Origin: Nonomuraea guangzhouensis
GTDB lineage: Bacteria; Actinomycetota; Actinomycetes; Streptosporangiales; Streptosporangiaceae
Length of the DNA stretch: 64,000 nucleotides
Assembly: GCF_019396345.1 (NCBI RefSeq)
Contig: NZ_JAHKRM010000019.1
Span: forward strand, 186,001-250,000
Reading direction: 5' to 3'
The first letter of the stretch is position 1. Every line of letters begins with the position of its first letter. The position numbers and the translations under genes were made by a program. Under the pieces are notes generated by a model, which searched no databases, was not told the origin of the DNA, and was given only the letters and a program-made list of their open reading frames with translations. Below, piece after piece: positions 35,355-43,152 of this stretch.

Positions 35355-36794
35355 TCACCACCGCGCCACATTGACCTTCCCGTCGGACACCAGCCGCACC
35401 CGCCGGCCGACCAGTTCCCTGGACATCGCGTCCGCCAGGAGTTCCTCCTCCAGCACGTGAGCATGGGCCCGGCCCCCGCCGGGCAGGTCGACGACGAGGA
35501 TGCCCTTCTCCGCGACACCGTCGCGGCCATGCGCCACCGTGTAGCCGGCCACCGTGGCGGGGCCGTCGTACAGGGCGACGATCTCCACCGGATCGGCGGT
35601 GAAGACGGGCGTCGCATCGCCCAGCGTGCCGCCCGGGTCCGTGGACCAGATCGCGTACGTGTGCTTGGTCAGGTGCATGCCGACGCCCGTCACCAGCCCA
35701 TGGCCCTGCTGGGCGCGCAGCAGCCCCGCCATGGTGGCCGTCGAGTGCAGGACGTAGTCGCTGGAGGGACCGCCCGCGTACGGCAGGCCGCCGGTGACCG
35801 TCAGGCCGCGCCGGTCGAGCGGGTCCAGCTTGATCGCGTCGCACGCCTGCCGCAGCGCGATCGCGAAGCAGCTGTAGAGGTCGAGCGCGTGAATGTCGTC
35901 CAGGCCCAGCCCGGCCCGCGCGAACGCGGCCTCGGCGGTGCGCCCGATGGCCTGCGAGGCGCCGAGCGCGGGCCGGGCCGCCACCTCCCACGTGTCCTCG
36001 CCGTAGGCCCATCCGCGCAGGTAGACCCGCTGGTCGTCCGGTACGCCGAGCCGGTCGGCGAGTCCGGCCGACACCAGGACGACGGCCGCGGCCTGGTCGA
36101 CCTCCCCCACGGCCACGGTGTCGCGGGTGTACGGCCAGCCGATGAAGCGGTGGCCGGTGGCCAGTTCCTCCGGGGTGCGGGGGGTACGCCGCCAGGCGTG
36201 TGGGTTCGCGGCGGCGACCTCGGTCATCGGCGCCATCATCCGCCCCCGGTCCACCATTTCCTCATTTATCGACATACCGAGGGACGCGCGGCGGGCGGTC
36301 TCCATGATCGCGTAGGTGTGGAGCGGCAGGAACAGGTCGTGGGCCAGCTCCGCCGGGTGCGGCGGTCGGTCCCAGCCGTAGGGCGGCTTGGGGTCGGCCG
36401 GATGGCTCCATGCCACATGCTCGCCCGCCTGCCGGTAGGCCCGGCGCGTGGCCAGCGCCTCGGCGCCGGCGATCAGGGCCGAGTCGAGCTCCCCCGCCGC
36501 GATCCTGCCCGCGGCCTCACCGATGAGCAGCTGCGGTGCCGTACCGCTGACCCTGGAGTACGCCCGGTGCCGGGGCGCGGCGCCCAGGCGGTCGGCGAGC
36601 CGGCCGACCGGGGAGTCGTACTGCCAGGAGTCGGTGTAGACGAGCTGGATCGAGTCGAGCCGCTCGACCGGCAGCCGCGCCTCGCGAGCCGCCTCGCGCG
36701 CGACGTGCTCCCACAGGTCGAGTGGTTCCGGGCCCGGCTGCTCGCGAACGGTGCGCTGGGCCGTGCCGATGAGACAGGGGGTGCGTGGATCCAT
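35355..36794 (-). CDS. Thiolase-superfamily protein (acetyl-CoA acetyltransferase/lipid-transfer type) with OB-like tail
   Basis: 479 residues. The N-terminal half has G-T-A-Q-R-T near 10-15 and A-L-I-A-G-A-E-A-L near 105; the second half has the thiolase-like A-L-D-L-Y-S-C-F-A-I-A near 310 and G-G-L-P-Y-A-G-G-P-S-S-D-Y near 340, then a roughly 85-residue C-terminal domain resembling the DUF35/OB extension of this group. The usual N-terminal nucleophilic Cys of biosynthetic thiolases is not evident, so it may act in steroid side-chain or acyl-CoA breakdown like the SCP-x family. Start 36794 preferred over 36803. Confidence 0.75.
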   Translation of the reverse strand: MDPRTPCLIGTAQRTVREQPGPEPLDLWEHVAREAAREARLPVERLDSIQLVYTDSWQYDSPVGRLADRLGAAPRHRAYSRVSGTAPQLLIGEAAGRIAAGELDSALIAGAEALATRRAYRQAGEHVAWSHPADPKPPYGWDRPPHPAELAHDLFLPLHTYAIMETARRASLGMSINEEMVDRGRMMAPMTEVAAANPHAWRRTPRTPEELATGHRFIGWPYTRDTVAVGEVDQAAAVVLVSAGLADRLGVPDDQRVYLRGWAYGEDTWEVAARPALGASQAIGRTAEAAFARAGLGLDDIHALDLYSCFAIALRQACDAIKLDPLDRRGLTVTGGLPYAGGPSSDYVLHSTATMAGLLRAQQGHGLVTGVGMHLTKHTYAIWSTDPGGTLGDATPVFTADPVEIVALYDGPATVAGYTVAHGRDGVAEKGILVVDLPGGGRAHAHVLEEELLADAMSRELVGRRVRLVSDGKVNVARW

Positions 36795-36803
36795 GCCACC
36801 CAT

Positions 36804-37078
36804 CTAACCAGAATAACATTCGGTTGATAAGTAGTGGCTTTTGATAATCACTGTTACCGGTGATGTCGGAGGAAATATACACGCACTCCCACCTGCGGAA
36901 ATGCCTTCTCGGAATATATGCGGTCTGGTTATTTCCATAACAGAACGGGACCGGGCCAGACTTTTTCGTACCGCTTCGCGGCTGCCGGGTCGCGCCATTC
37001 ATTAGCGTGCCGAGCGTTTTCCTGGCCCATCGGGGCGCCGCACCCTGCTCTGGGCCGCCGAGAACCAAGAGGAGCTTC
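36804..37078. other. Divergent gap between thiolase-like gene and protease array
   Basis: 275 bp, A/T-richer than neighbours. It holds two TTGATAA direct repeats 17 bp apart (36824-36830, 36841-36847), a weak ATCAC-N8-GTGAT palindrome at 36847-36864, and TGCGGAAA at 36894-36901, which also occurs (as TGCGGAAACGA) before two later genes of the array. No certain promoter. Confidence 0.4.
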
Positions 37079-38078
37079 ATGTATTCCCGAGCAAGGCGCA
37101 TCACGATCCCGCTCGCCGGTCTGCCGGCCATCGGCCTGGCCGCGGGGATGTTCGGCGGCACCGCCGCCGGCGCGACCCCACCCTCCGACGTCGTGTCCAA
37201 GAACGCGACCACTCCCGCGGAGCAGGCGGTCCGGTTCTGGACGCCCGACCGCGTCAAGCTGGCGGCCGACCACGACACGAACCTCGACGCCCGGTCCAAC
37301 GGCGTCAAGGGCGGCAACTCCACCCCCGACGGCCCGCCCGGATCCATCCCCCCGATCGGCGGGGAGAAGACCAAGCCCGTCAAGAGCAAGCAGGTCAACC
37401 TACCCAACACGGTCGGACGCGTGTTCTTCACACTGCCAGGATCGAACCCGGCGAAACCGGCGAGCTGGCGGCACTGCTCGGCCAGTTCCGTACAGGGCAA
37501 ATACCGCAAACCTGGTGGCCACCTCGGCCCACTGCGTCTACGACACCAGGAAGGACGCCTTCTACGACAACTGGATCTTCATCCCGTCGTACTGGGACGG
37601 CGACAACGCCTGGGAGGGCAAGGCGCCCTACGGCATCTACGCCGCCAAGACGTTCAACGCGCATGACGACTTCGTGGTGAAGGAGGACCACGACTACGAC
37701 TACGCGTTCGTCAACGTCTACAACGGCATCAAGGTCACGTGGGAGAAGGTCAACGGCAAGTGGCAGTGGACGCGGAAGAACGACGGCCGCCGAAGTGGTG
37801 CTACGGCAGGACGGCTCCGATGCCCGCCGCGCCGGAAGTACAACCTGCAGGAGCACATCGGCCTCAAGTGCGCCTTCACCGCCGGCGCCAGCGGTGGACC
37901 GCTCCTGTACAGCTACAGGAGCTCGACCCGCACCGGATACCTGATCGGCGTCAACAGCGTCGCGTGGGACACCGACGGCAACGACCGCTACGACCACGTC
38001 TCGTCGCCGTACTTCAACACGGACACCTACAAGGTCTACAAGGCCGCCGCGAACCGGTGGACCGGCAACATGCCGTAA
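37079..38078 (+). pseudogene. Trypsin-fold serine protease homologue P1, broken by frameshifts and a deletion
   Basis: Starts with a good ribosome-binding site (GAGGAG) and signal peptide (A-A-G-A-T end) and matches its paralogues up to S-S-V-Q-G-K-Y-R. One extra A in the AAA at 37508-37510 shifts the frame; the catalytic-His segment V-A-T-S-A-H-C and Asp segment D-Y-D-Y-A-F-V continue in another frame. About 50 codons (D-V-G-R-L-G-D to F-G-Y-P region of the paralogues) are missing near 37785, W-C-Y-G-R-T is in yet another frame (37787-37833), and G-A-S-G-G-P-L-L with the catalytic Ser returns to the earlier frame. At least three frame changes, so unlikely to make active enzyme; assembly error at the first site cannot be ruled out but not for all. 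Confidence 0.8.
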
Positions 38079-38083
38079 GCAGG

Positions 38084-38111
38084 GGCCCCGGCCGCTCCTC
38101 CGGCCGGGGCC
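38084..38111 (+). terminator. Terminator after P1
   Basis: GGCCCCGGCCG (38084-38094), 6-base loop, CGGCCGGGGCC (38101-38111); perfect 11-bp stem, weak T tail. Confidence 0.75.
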
Positions 38112-38385
38112 TTCTCGCACTCGTGCACTGATCAAGAAAGGCACTCGGGAAAAGCCGGGTGGACATCGAAGTCGCGTCATGTACTATGCCTGTGACGTGC
38201 GGAAACGACCTTCACATGAGATCGGGGCCGCAATCCGGATGGCGCCCTTGACGCACTCCTTATGAGGTACAAGTCACGCTTGATCTGATAACGAATCGCC
38301 ATCCGTGCTGCAATACAGTGAGTGATCTGGAAAAATCCATCGTTACACCCCCAGAACGACTAACCCCCAAAGGCAAGGCATTTCC
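38112..38385. other. Upstream region of protease P2
   Basis: 274 bp. Contains TGCGGAAACGA (38198-38208), identical to an 11-mer before P5 at a similar distance from the start, and CTGATAACG near 38284, shared with the P4 upstream region. No terminator-like or palindromic operator was seen. Confidence 0.45.
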
Positions 38386-39462
38386 ATGATCCCCCGGGTC
38401 CGGCACCTGGTAGCGGCTGCCCTCAGCGCGCTGCTGCTGCTGCCTGCCCTCGTGGGGACCGCCTCGGCCTCGGCCAACAGCCGCGTCTACTCGGTCACGC
38501 TGGCCAAGACGGTGGCGGACATGAAGAAGGTCGCCGCCTACTGGCAGCCCGACCGGCTCAAGAAGGCCGACAACTACAGCCCCGCCACGCCGGCCTCGCA
38601 GTCCTCGCCCACCGCCACGGCGGCGGCCGGGGCGAGTCAGATCGTCACGCTGAAGCGCCCGCAGGGCCCGCTGAGCGTCGCACCTGTCCTCCCGCGCAAC
38701 AGCACGGCCGCCAAGACCATGGGCAAGGTCTTCTTCCGCTTCGGCGACAAGGAGTACTGGTGCTCGGCCAGCGCGGTCGCGGCCAAGAACCGCAGCGTGG
38801 TGGCCACCGCCGGGCACTGCGCGTACGACTCGCGCCAGGCCAGGCCCGCCGATTACTGGATCTTCGTCCCCAACCCGGGTCCCGGCGGGGAGACGCCTGA
38901 CGGCATCTACGTCGGCGCCGCGATCAGCATGCACGAGGACTGGCCGGGCAAGGGCGACTACGACTTCGACTACGCCTTCGTCACCGTGCACCGCGGCTTC
39001 AAGTGGGTGGAGAAGAACGGCCAGCTCGCGATGCAGGACGTCGGCCGCCTGCAGGACAACGTCGGCGGGCAGGGCCTGACGATCGGCAAGGGACTGGCCA
39101 TCTCGATCTCCGCCTTCGGCTACCCGGCGGGCCCACAGCCCGACGGCACCCGGCCGTTCGACGGCAAGACGCTGAAGGCGTGCTCGGGCACCACGAGACG
39201 CACCGTGGCCCCCAGTCTCGACCTGCAGTACGGCGTGCAGCTCCAGCCGTGCGAGTTCAGCGCCGGCGCCAGCGGCGGCCCCTGGCTGATCAACTACCAG
39301 CCCGTCCAGAAGGTCGGATACCTCAACGGGATCAACAGTCTGACCTGGAACAGAGACGCCAAGGGCGGCTACGACGCGGTGTCCTCGCCCACCTTCAACA
39401 CCACGACCGGCGACGTCTACCGACGCGCCGCAGCGCTCACAACACCGCAAAATGTGACGTAA
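38386..39462 (+). CDS. Secreted trypsin-fold serine protease P2 with complete catalytic triad
   Basis: 358 residues. Signal peptide (hydrophobic about 8-27, A-S-A end), a pro-like N-terminal region of about 80 residues, then a chymotrypsin-fold domain: W-C-S-A-S near 124, catalytic His in V-A-T-A-G-H-C, Asp in D-F-D-Y-A-F-V, and Ser in S-A-G-A-S-G-G-P-W. It is the only member of the six-gene array that keeps all three triad residues in an intact frame. Specificity cannot be read. Likely extracellular; possibly the active enzyme whose relatives downstream are inactive. Confidence 0.9.
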   Translation: MIPRVRHLVAAALSALLLLPALVGTASASANSRVYSVTLAKTVADMKKVAAYWQPDRLKKADNYSPATPASQSSPTATAAAGASQIVTLKRPQGPLSVAPVLPRNSTAAKTMGKVFFRFGDKEYWCSASAVAAKNRSVVATAGHCAYDSRQARPADYWIFVPNPGPGGETPDGIYVGAAISMHEDWPGKGDYDFDYAFVTVHRGFKWVEKNGQLAMQDVGRLQDNVGGQGLTIGKGLAISISAFGYPAGPQPDGTRPFDGKTLKACSGTTRRTVAPSLDLQYGVQLQPCEFSAGASGGPWLINYQPVQKVGYLNGINSLTWNRDAKGGYDAVSSPTFNTTTGDVYRRAAALTTPQNVT

Positions 39463-39468
39463 GTTACA
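39453..39468. promoter_or_regulatory. CRP-like site before P3 (one mismatch)
   Basis: TGTGACGTAAGTTACA fits TGTGA-N6-TCACA except C to T in the second half. It overlaps the stop codon of P2 and lies about 183 bp before the P3 start. Confidence 0.45.
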
Positions 39469-39614
39469 CGTACCGTATCGCCACCCCGAGTGATCAGCCG
39501 GTTTCAGATCTCGGGATGGTCACGGGCATGATCGTCGCGCTTGACCGCGCCAACAGGTAATTCACAGGACCAGAGTCAGACCGATAGGTTCCCGCCTGTC
39601 CGTTTGCTGTATCT

Positions 39615-39633
39615 GGGGCGCACGAGGCGCCCC
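39615..39633 (+). other. Leader hairpin of P3
   Basis: GGGGCGC-ACGAG-GCGCCCC, a perfect 7-bp stem that ends about 17 bases before the TTG start. Position matches the leader hairpins of P4 and P5, although the sequence differs. Confidence 0.55.
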
Positions 39634-39650
39634 GCGTCTGGAGTTTTACC

Positions 39651-40817
39651 TTGAAGCGCATCCTTCTCCCGGCCGGTGGCGCCGTTCTGGCGACCGGCCT
39701 CCTGGCCGCCGGCCTGGCAGGCACCGCTCAGGCACAGGGCGACGTCGCCACCGACCCCATGGCCCGTACGACACAGCAGGCCTCCTCGGTCGCGTCCTTC
39801 TGGGCCGCGTCCAACTTCGCCGCCCTCCGCTCCGCCACCGCCTACACCTGGGACGCCAAAGAGGTCAGGAAGGTCGTCTCGAAGGGCGGCTACAGCCCTG
39901 ACGGCAATCCGGGAAGCGCCACTCCCATCGGGGAGGAGAAGAAGGCCCCGGGCAAGGTTCAGAACGTGAACATGCCCAAAACCCTCGGCAAGGTCTTCTT
40001 CGTCGACGGCCAGGGCAAGTTCCGCTACTGCTCGGCCACGTCCATCCAGTCGAACTACCGCAACCTGGTCGCCACCGCCGGCCACTGCGTCTACGACACC
40101 GACAGCAACAAGGACCTGCTGAACAACTGGGTCTTCGTGCCCGCCTACTACGAAGGCAAGGCGCCGTTCGGCATCTTCGTGGGCAAGCAGGCCTTCACCC
40201 ACTACGACTTCGACACCTACGAGGACTACGACCGCGACTACGCGTTCGTGACCGTGTACAACGGCATCTCCTTCAACGGTGTGAAGCAGGTGGACCGCAA
40301 GGACTACGACCGCTTCGTCGGTCCGAAGCGGAACTGGGGCGGGCGCTACTACATCCTGCTGTCCAAGGACGCCGGCCGGCTCGGTGACGTCGTCGGCGGC
40401 CAGGGCGTGGCCTGGAACCAGCCCACCGGCAAGCCCGTCCGCGCCTTCGGCTACCCCGCGGGCCCGCACCCCGACGGCAACAAGCCCTACAGCGGCGTGA
40501 CGCCCAAGTGGTGCTACAACAAGACCACCGCCAAGGCCGTGGGCGCACCGTGGCTCAAGATCGAAGAGCACATCGGCCTCAAGTGCGCCGTAACGCCCGG
40601 CTTCGACGGCGGCCCCTGGCTGTCCAACTACAGCAACGGCAAGCGTCTGGGCTACGTCAACGGCGTGACCAGCACGTTCGCCGACCAGGACGGCAACGAC
40701 CGCATCGACTACATCACCTCGCCGTACTTCGACGGTGAGACGGCCGCGGTGTACAACTCGGCCAAGAACGTGTGGTCCGGCAAGATCGTCGGTCCGAACG
40801 GCGAGCTCTACAAGTAA
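39651..40817 (+). CDS. Secreted trypsin-fold pseudoprotease P3 (Ser replaced by Asp)
   Basis: 388 residues from a TTG start with GGAG seven bases upstream. Signal peptide K-R-I-L-L-P-A-G-G then a Leu/Ala core ending A-Q-A. Keeps W/Y-C-S-A-T-S, catalytic His (V-A-T-A-G-H-C) and Asp (D-R-D-Y-A-F-V) but the nucleophile motif is G-F-D-G-G-P-W: Ser is replaced by Asp. A short insert between the Asp strand and D-A-G-R-L-G-D (about 35 residues) precedes the last barrel. Probably a non-enzymatic binding or inhibitory protein. Confidence 0.88.
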   Translation: MKRILLPAGGAVLATGLLAAGLAGTAQAQGDVATDPMARTTQQASSVASFWAASNFAALRSATAYTWDAKEVRKVVSKGGYSPDGNPGSATPIGEEKKAPGKVQNVNMPKTLGKVFFVDGQGKFRYCSATSIQSNYRNLVATAGHCVYDTDSNKDLLNNWVFVPAYYEGKAPFGIFVGKQAFTHYDFDTYEDYDRDYAFVTVYNGISFNGVKQVDRKDYDRFVGPKRNWGGRYYILLSKDAGRLGDVVGGQGVAWNQPTGKPVRAFGYPAGPHPDGNKPYSGVTPKWCYNKTTAKAVGAPWLKIEEHIGLKCAVTPGFDGGPWLSNYSNGKRLGYVNGVTSTFADQDGNDRIDYITSPYFDGETAAVYNSAKNVWSGKIVGPNGELYK

Positions 40818-40830
40818 CACTCGTCACCCC

Positions 40831-40867
40831 AAAAGGGGCCCAGCCGGGTTCGGCTGGGCCCCTTTTT
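40831..40867 (+). terminator. Intrinsic terminator after P3
   Basis: AAAAGGGGCCCAGCC pairs with GGCTGGGCCCCTTTTT around GGGTTC; the stem is followed by a run of five T, a textbook intrinsic terminator. Confidence 0.95.
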
Positions 40868-40934
40868 CGTGCTTTTCCAAGATCATTACGGCGGATTCGG
40901 GAGTATTAGACGGAGCTCGCGCCAATCTGGTTCC

Positions 40935-40950
40935 TGTGATCTGAGTCACA
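40935..40950. promoter_or_regulatory. Perfect CRP-like site before P4
   Basis: TGTGATCTGAGTCACA matches TGTGA-N6-TCACA exactly, 260 bp before the P4 start. The remaining region to 41136 has CTGATAACG and CTGCGGAGA motifs shared loosely with P1, P2 and P5 upstream regions. Confidence 0.7.
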
Positions 40951-41136
40951 TTGGCGCCGCCACGAAGCGTGTCGCACCCCTTACGACCCTTCCGCCATGC
41001 CCCCTTCATACCCAGCGAAAACGTGGCAATTCGATCACCCTCCGCTAAGATCTCTGACTGATAACGGAAAGGTCACGACGGTAAGGGTGGCTTCCAGATG
41101 GGGCAGAACGGCTTTTACCTGCGGAGATCACCACGC

Positions 41137-41210
41137 TATGTTCCTTGCTATCCCTTTACTGACGCATGGGACGCATGTTGTGTCCCACGACAGAGCAAGG
41201 AGCAGTTCCC
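41137..41210 (+). promoter_or_regulatory. Conserved structured leader of P4
   Basis: A block starting TATGTTCCTTGCTATCCC continues through TTTACTGACGCATGGG and is nearly identical (37 of 39 positions over its first part) to the P5 leader at 43082. TGGGAC (41167-41172) pairs with GTCCCA (41182-41187). AAGGAG lies nine bases before the TTG start. The first part may be promoter and the second part mRNA leader. Confidence 0.6.
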
Positions 41211-42719
41211 TTGAAGCGCATCCTCATCCCCGCCGGTGGCGCCATCCTGGCTACCGGTCTTCTGGCCGCCGGCCTCGCCGGTACGGCCACGGCCGCCAGT
41301 GACGTAGCCTCCGACCCGATGGCGAAGAGCGCCGCTGACGCGAAGGCCATCGCGGACTTCTGGTCGGCCACCAACAACGCCGCCCTCAAGGCGGCGAAGG
41401 AGTCCAACGTCTGGGACGCCGGCGACGTCACCAAGCTGCAGAGCAAGGGTGGCTACAGCGCGGACAGCAAGCCCGGATCCTCCGTGCCGATCGGCCAGGA
41501 GAAGAAGACCACCGTCAAGGTTCAGAACGTGAACCTGCCGAAGACCATCGGCAAGGTGTTCTTCGTCAACAGCAAGGGCGAGAAGAAGTGGTGCTCGGCC
41601 ACTTCGGTCCAGTCGAAGTACCGCAACCTGGTCGCCACGGCCGGTCACTGCGTCTACGACACCGCGACCAACTCGGACGTCATGTCCAAGTGGGTCTTCG
41701 TGCCCGGCTACTACCAGGGCAAGACGCCGTTCGGGATCTACGTGGGTAAGCAGGCCTTCACCCACTACGACTTCGACGTGTACGAGGACTACGACCGCGA
41801 CTACGCGTTCGTGACCGTGTACAACGGCATCCAGCTCGGTGGCGGTACCGCCAAGCAGGTCTCCAAGGCCGAGTTCGACAAGTACCAGGGCATCAAGGAT
41901 GCCAAGGACGTGCCGATCACCCAGGCCGAGTACCAGAAGTGCAAGGACCTCAACGGCGGCGAGACGCCTGACTGCTGGGCCAAGACGGACAGCAAGATCG
42001 ACGTCGTGGGCCCGGACTACGCCGGCGCCATCAAGGCCCTGACCGAGGTCACCAAGGAGCAGTACGACGCTGCTGCCACTGGCAAGGCCAATGGCACCAA
42101 GGCGCCCGCCGCCACCAAGACGGAGAACGTCACCAAGTCCGAGTACGAGGCCTACAAGGGCCCGGGCTACCGGAAGATTGACGAAAAGGGCAACTTCACG
42201 ATCACCCACTACTTCGTCAAGAACTGGGTGAAGAAGACAGACATCAAGGGCTACTACAAGACTGTCTTCTACATCGTCGAAGGCGCTGCCAAGGACGTCG
42301 GTCGCCTCGGTGACGTCGTCGGCGGCCAGGGCGTGTCCTGGAACCAGCCCACGGGCAAGTACGTCCGCGTGTTCGGCTACCCGGCCGCCCCGCACCCCGA
42401 CGGCCACAAGAACTACACGGGCATCACGCCCAAGTGGTGCTACGGCAAGACCAGCAAGAAGGTCGTCGGCTCGGCTGCCAAGAAGATCGAAGAGCACGTC
42501 GCGCTCAAGTGCGCGATGACCGAGGGCGCCGACGGTGGTCCTTGGCTGCTCAACTACAGCAACAGCAAGCGTCTCGGCTACGTGAACGGTGTCACCAGCA
42601 CCTTCAACGACCAGGACGGCAACAAGCGTGTCGACTACATCTCCTCGCCGTACTTCGACGGTGAGACCGCTGCGGTGTACAAGTCCGCGGCGAACGTGTG
42701 GTCCGGCAAGATCCTCTAA
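41211..42719 (+). CDS. Secreted trypsin-fold pseudoprotease P4 with insert domain (Ser replaced by Asp)
   Basis: 502 residues, TTG start with AAGGAG nine bases upstream; the frame extends upstream only into the conserved leader. Signal peptide K-R-I-L-I-P-A-G-G ending T-A-T-A-A. His (V-A-T-A-G-H-C) and Asp (D-R-D-Y-A-F-V) kept; nucleophile motif is G-A-D-G-G-P-W. Between the Asp strand and D-V-G-R-L-G-D is an insert of about 150 residues with K-C-K-D-L-N-G-G-E-T-P-D-C-W (a likely disulfide loop) and repeats of an E-Y/F-x(2)-Y-x-G type, shared with P5 and P6. Confidence 0.9.
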   Translation: MKRILIPAGGAILATGLLAAGLAGTATAASDVASDPMAKSAADAKAIADFWSATNNAALKAAKESNVWDAGDVTKLQSKGGYSADSKPGSSVPIGQEKKTTVKVQNVNLPKTIGKVFFVNSKGEKKWCSATSVQSKYRNLVATAGHCVYDTATNSDVMSKWVFVPGYYQGKTPFGIYVGKQAFTHYDFDVYEDYDRDYAFVTVYNGIQLGGGTAKQVSKAEFDKYQGIKDAKDVPITQAEYQKCKDLNGGETPDCWAKTDSKIDVVGPDYAGAIKALTEVTKEQYDAAATGKANGTKAPAATKTENVTKSEYEAYKGPGYRKIDEKGNFTITHYFVKNWVKKTDIKGYYKTVFYIVEGAAKDVGRLGDVVGGQGVSWNQPTGKYVRVFGYPAAPHPDGHKNYTGITPKWCYGKTSKKVVGSAAKKIEEHVALKCAMTEGADGGPWLLNYSNSKRLGYVNGVTSTFNDQDGNKRVDYISSPYFDGETAAVYKSAANVWSGKIL

Positions 42720-42767
42720 GTAACGCACCGCGACCGTTCCAGGACGGTGCGCACAGCGGTAACTCGC

Positions 42768-42794
42768 GAAGGGCCCGGCATCGCCGGGCCCTTC
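42768..42794 (+). terminator. Terminator after P4
   Basis: GAAGGGCCCGGC-ATC-GCCGGGCCCTTC, perfect 12-bp stem, 49 bp after the P4 stop, no long T run. Confidence 0.8.
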
Positions 42795-42861
42795 GGCGTT
42801 CTCGGGCAAATCTGAAGGGCGTTTTGACGCATGGGGCGTCCAGACGGTGCCATCAAGTCGG

Positions 42862-42877
42862 TGTGATCTGCGTCACA
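42862..42877. promoter_or_regulatory. Perfect CRP-like site before P5
   Basis: TGTGATCTGCGTCACA matches TGTGA-N6-TCACA exactly, 276 bp before the P5 start, about the same distance as the site before P4. The gap also contains TGCGGAAACGA (42950-42960), shared with the P2 upstream region. Confidence 0.7.
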
Positions 42878-43081
42878 TCAGGCGAACGGCCGCCGAGGGG
42901 GCGGCACTCTCGCCACCGCAGCAACACTGACAACTTCCTTATGTTGATCTGCGGAAACGATGTCATCCGGCACTTCCGGCAAGTCATCCTCTATCGCCGT
43001 TTAAACATCACGGAACGATCACGCCCGACTTAGCGCCCTTTTTCCCGTCAAAGCAGCTACCCGAGTTCAAGATCCACACTG

Positions 43082-43152
43082 TATGTTCCTGGCTATCCCT
43101 TTACTGACGCATGGGGCGCAAGAAGCTCCCCACGACAGCGCAAGGAGTTACC
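43082..43152 (+). promoter_or_regulatory. Conserved structured leader of P5
   Basis: Near copy of the P4 leader (TATGTTCCTGGCTATCCC through TTTACTGACGCATGGG). TGGGG (43112-43116) pairs with CCCCA (43128-43132); against P4 the fifth pair changes from A-T to G-C, a compensatory change that supports a real stem. AAGGAG lies five bases before the TTG start. Confidence 0.6.

Noticed and set aside
36847-36864. ATCAC-N8-GTGAT as an outward-facing CRP-like site before P1
   Set aside because: Half-sites are in the wrong orientation and only 5 bp long.
38191-38216. TGTGA and TCACA halves before P2 as a CRP-like site
   Set aside because: Halves are separated by more than 6 bp, so not a CRP-type site.
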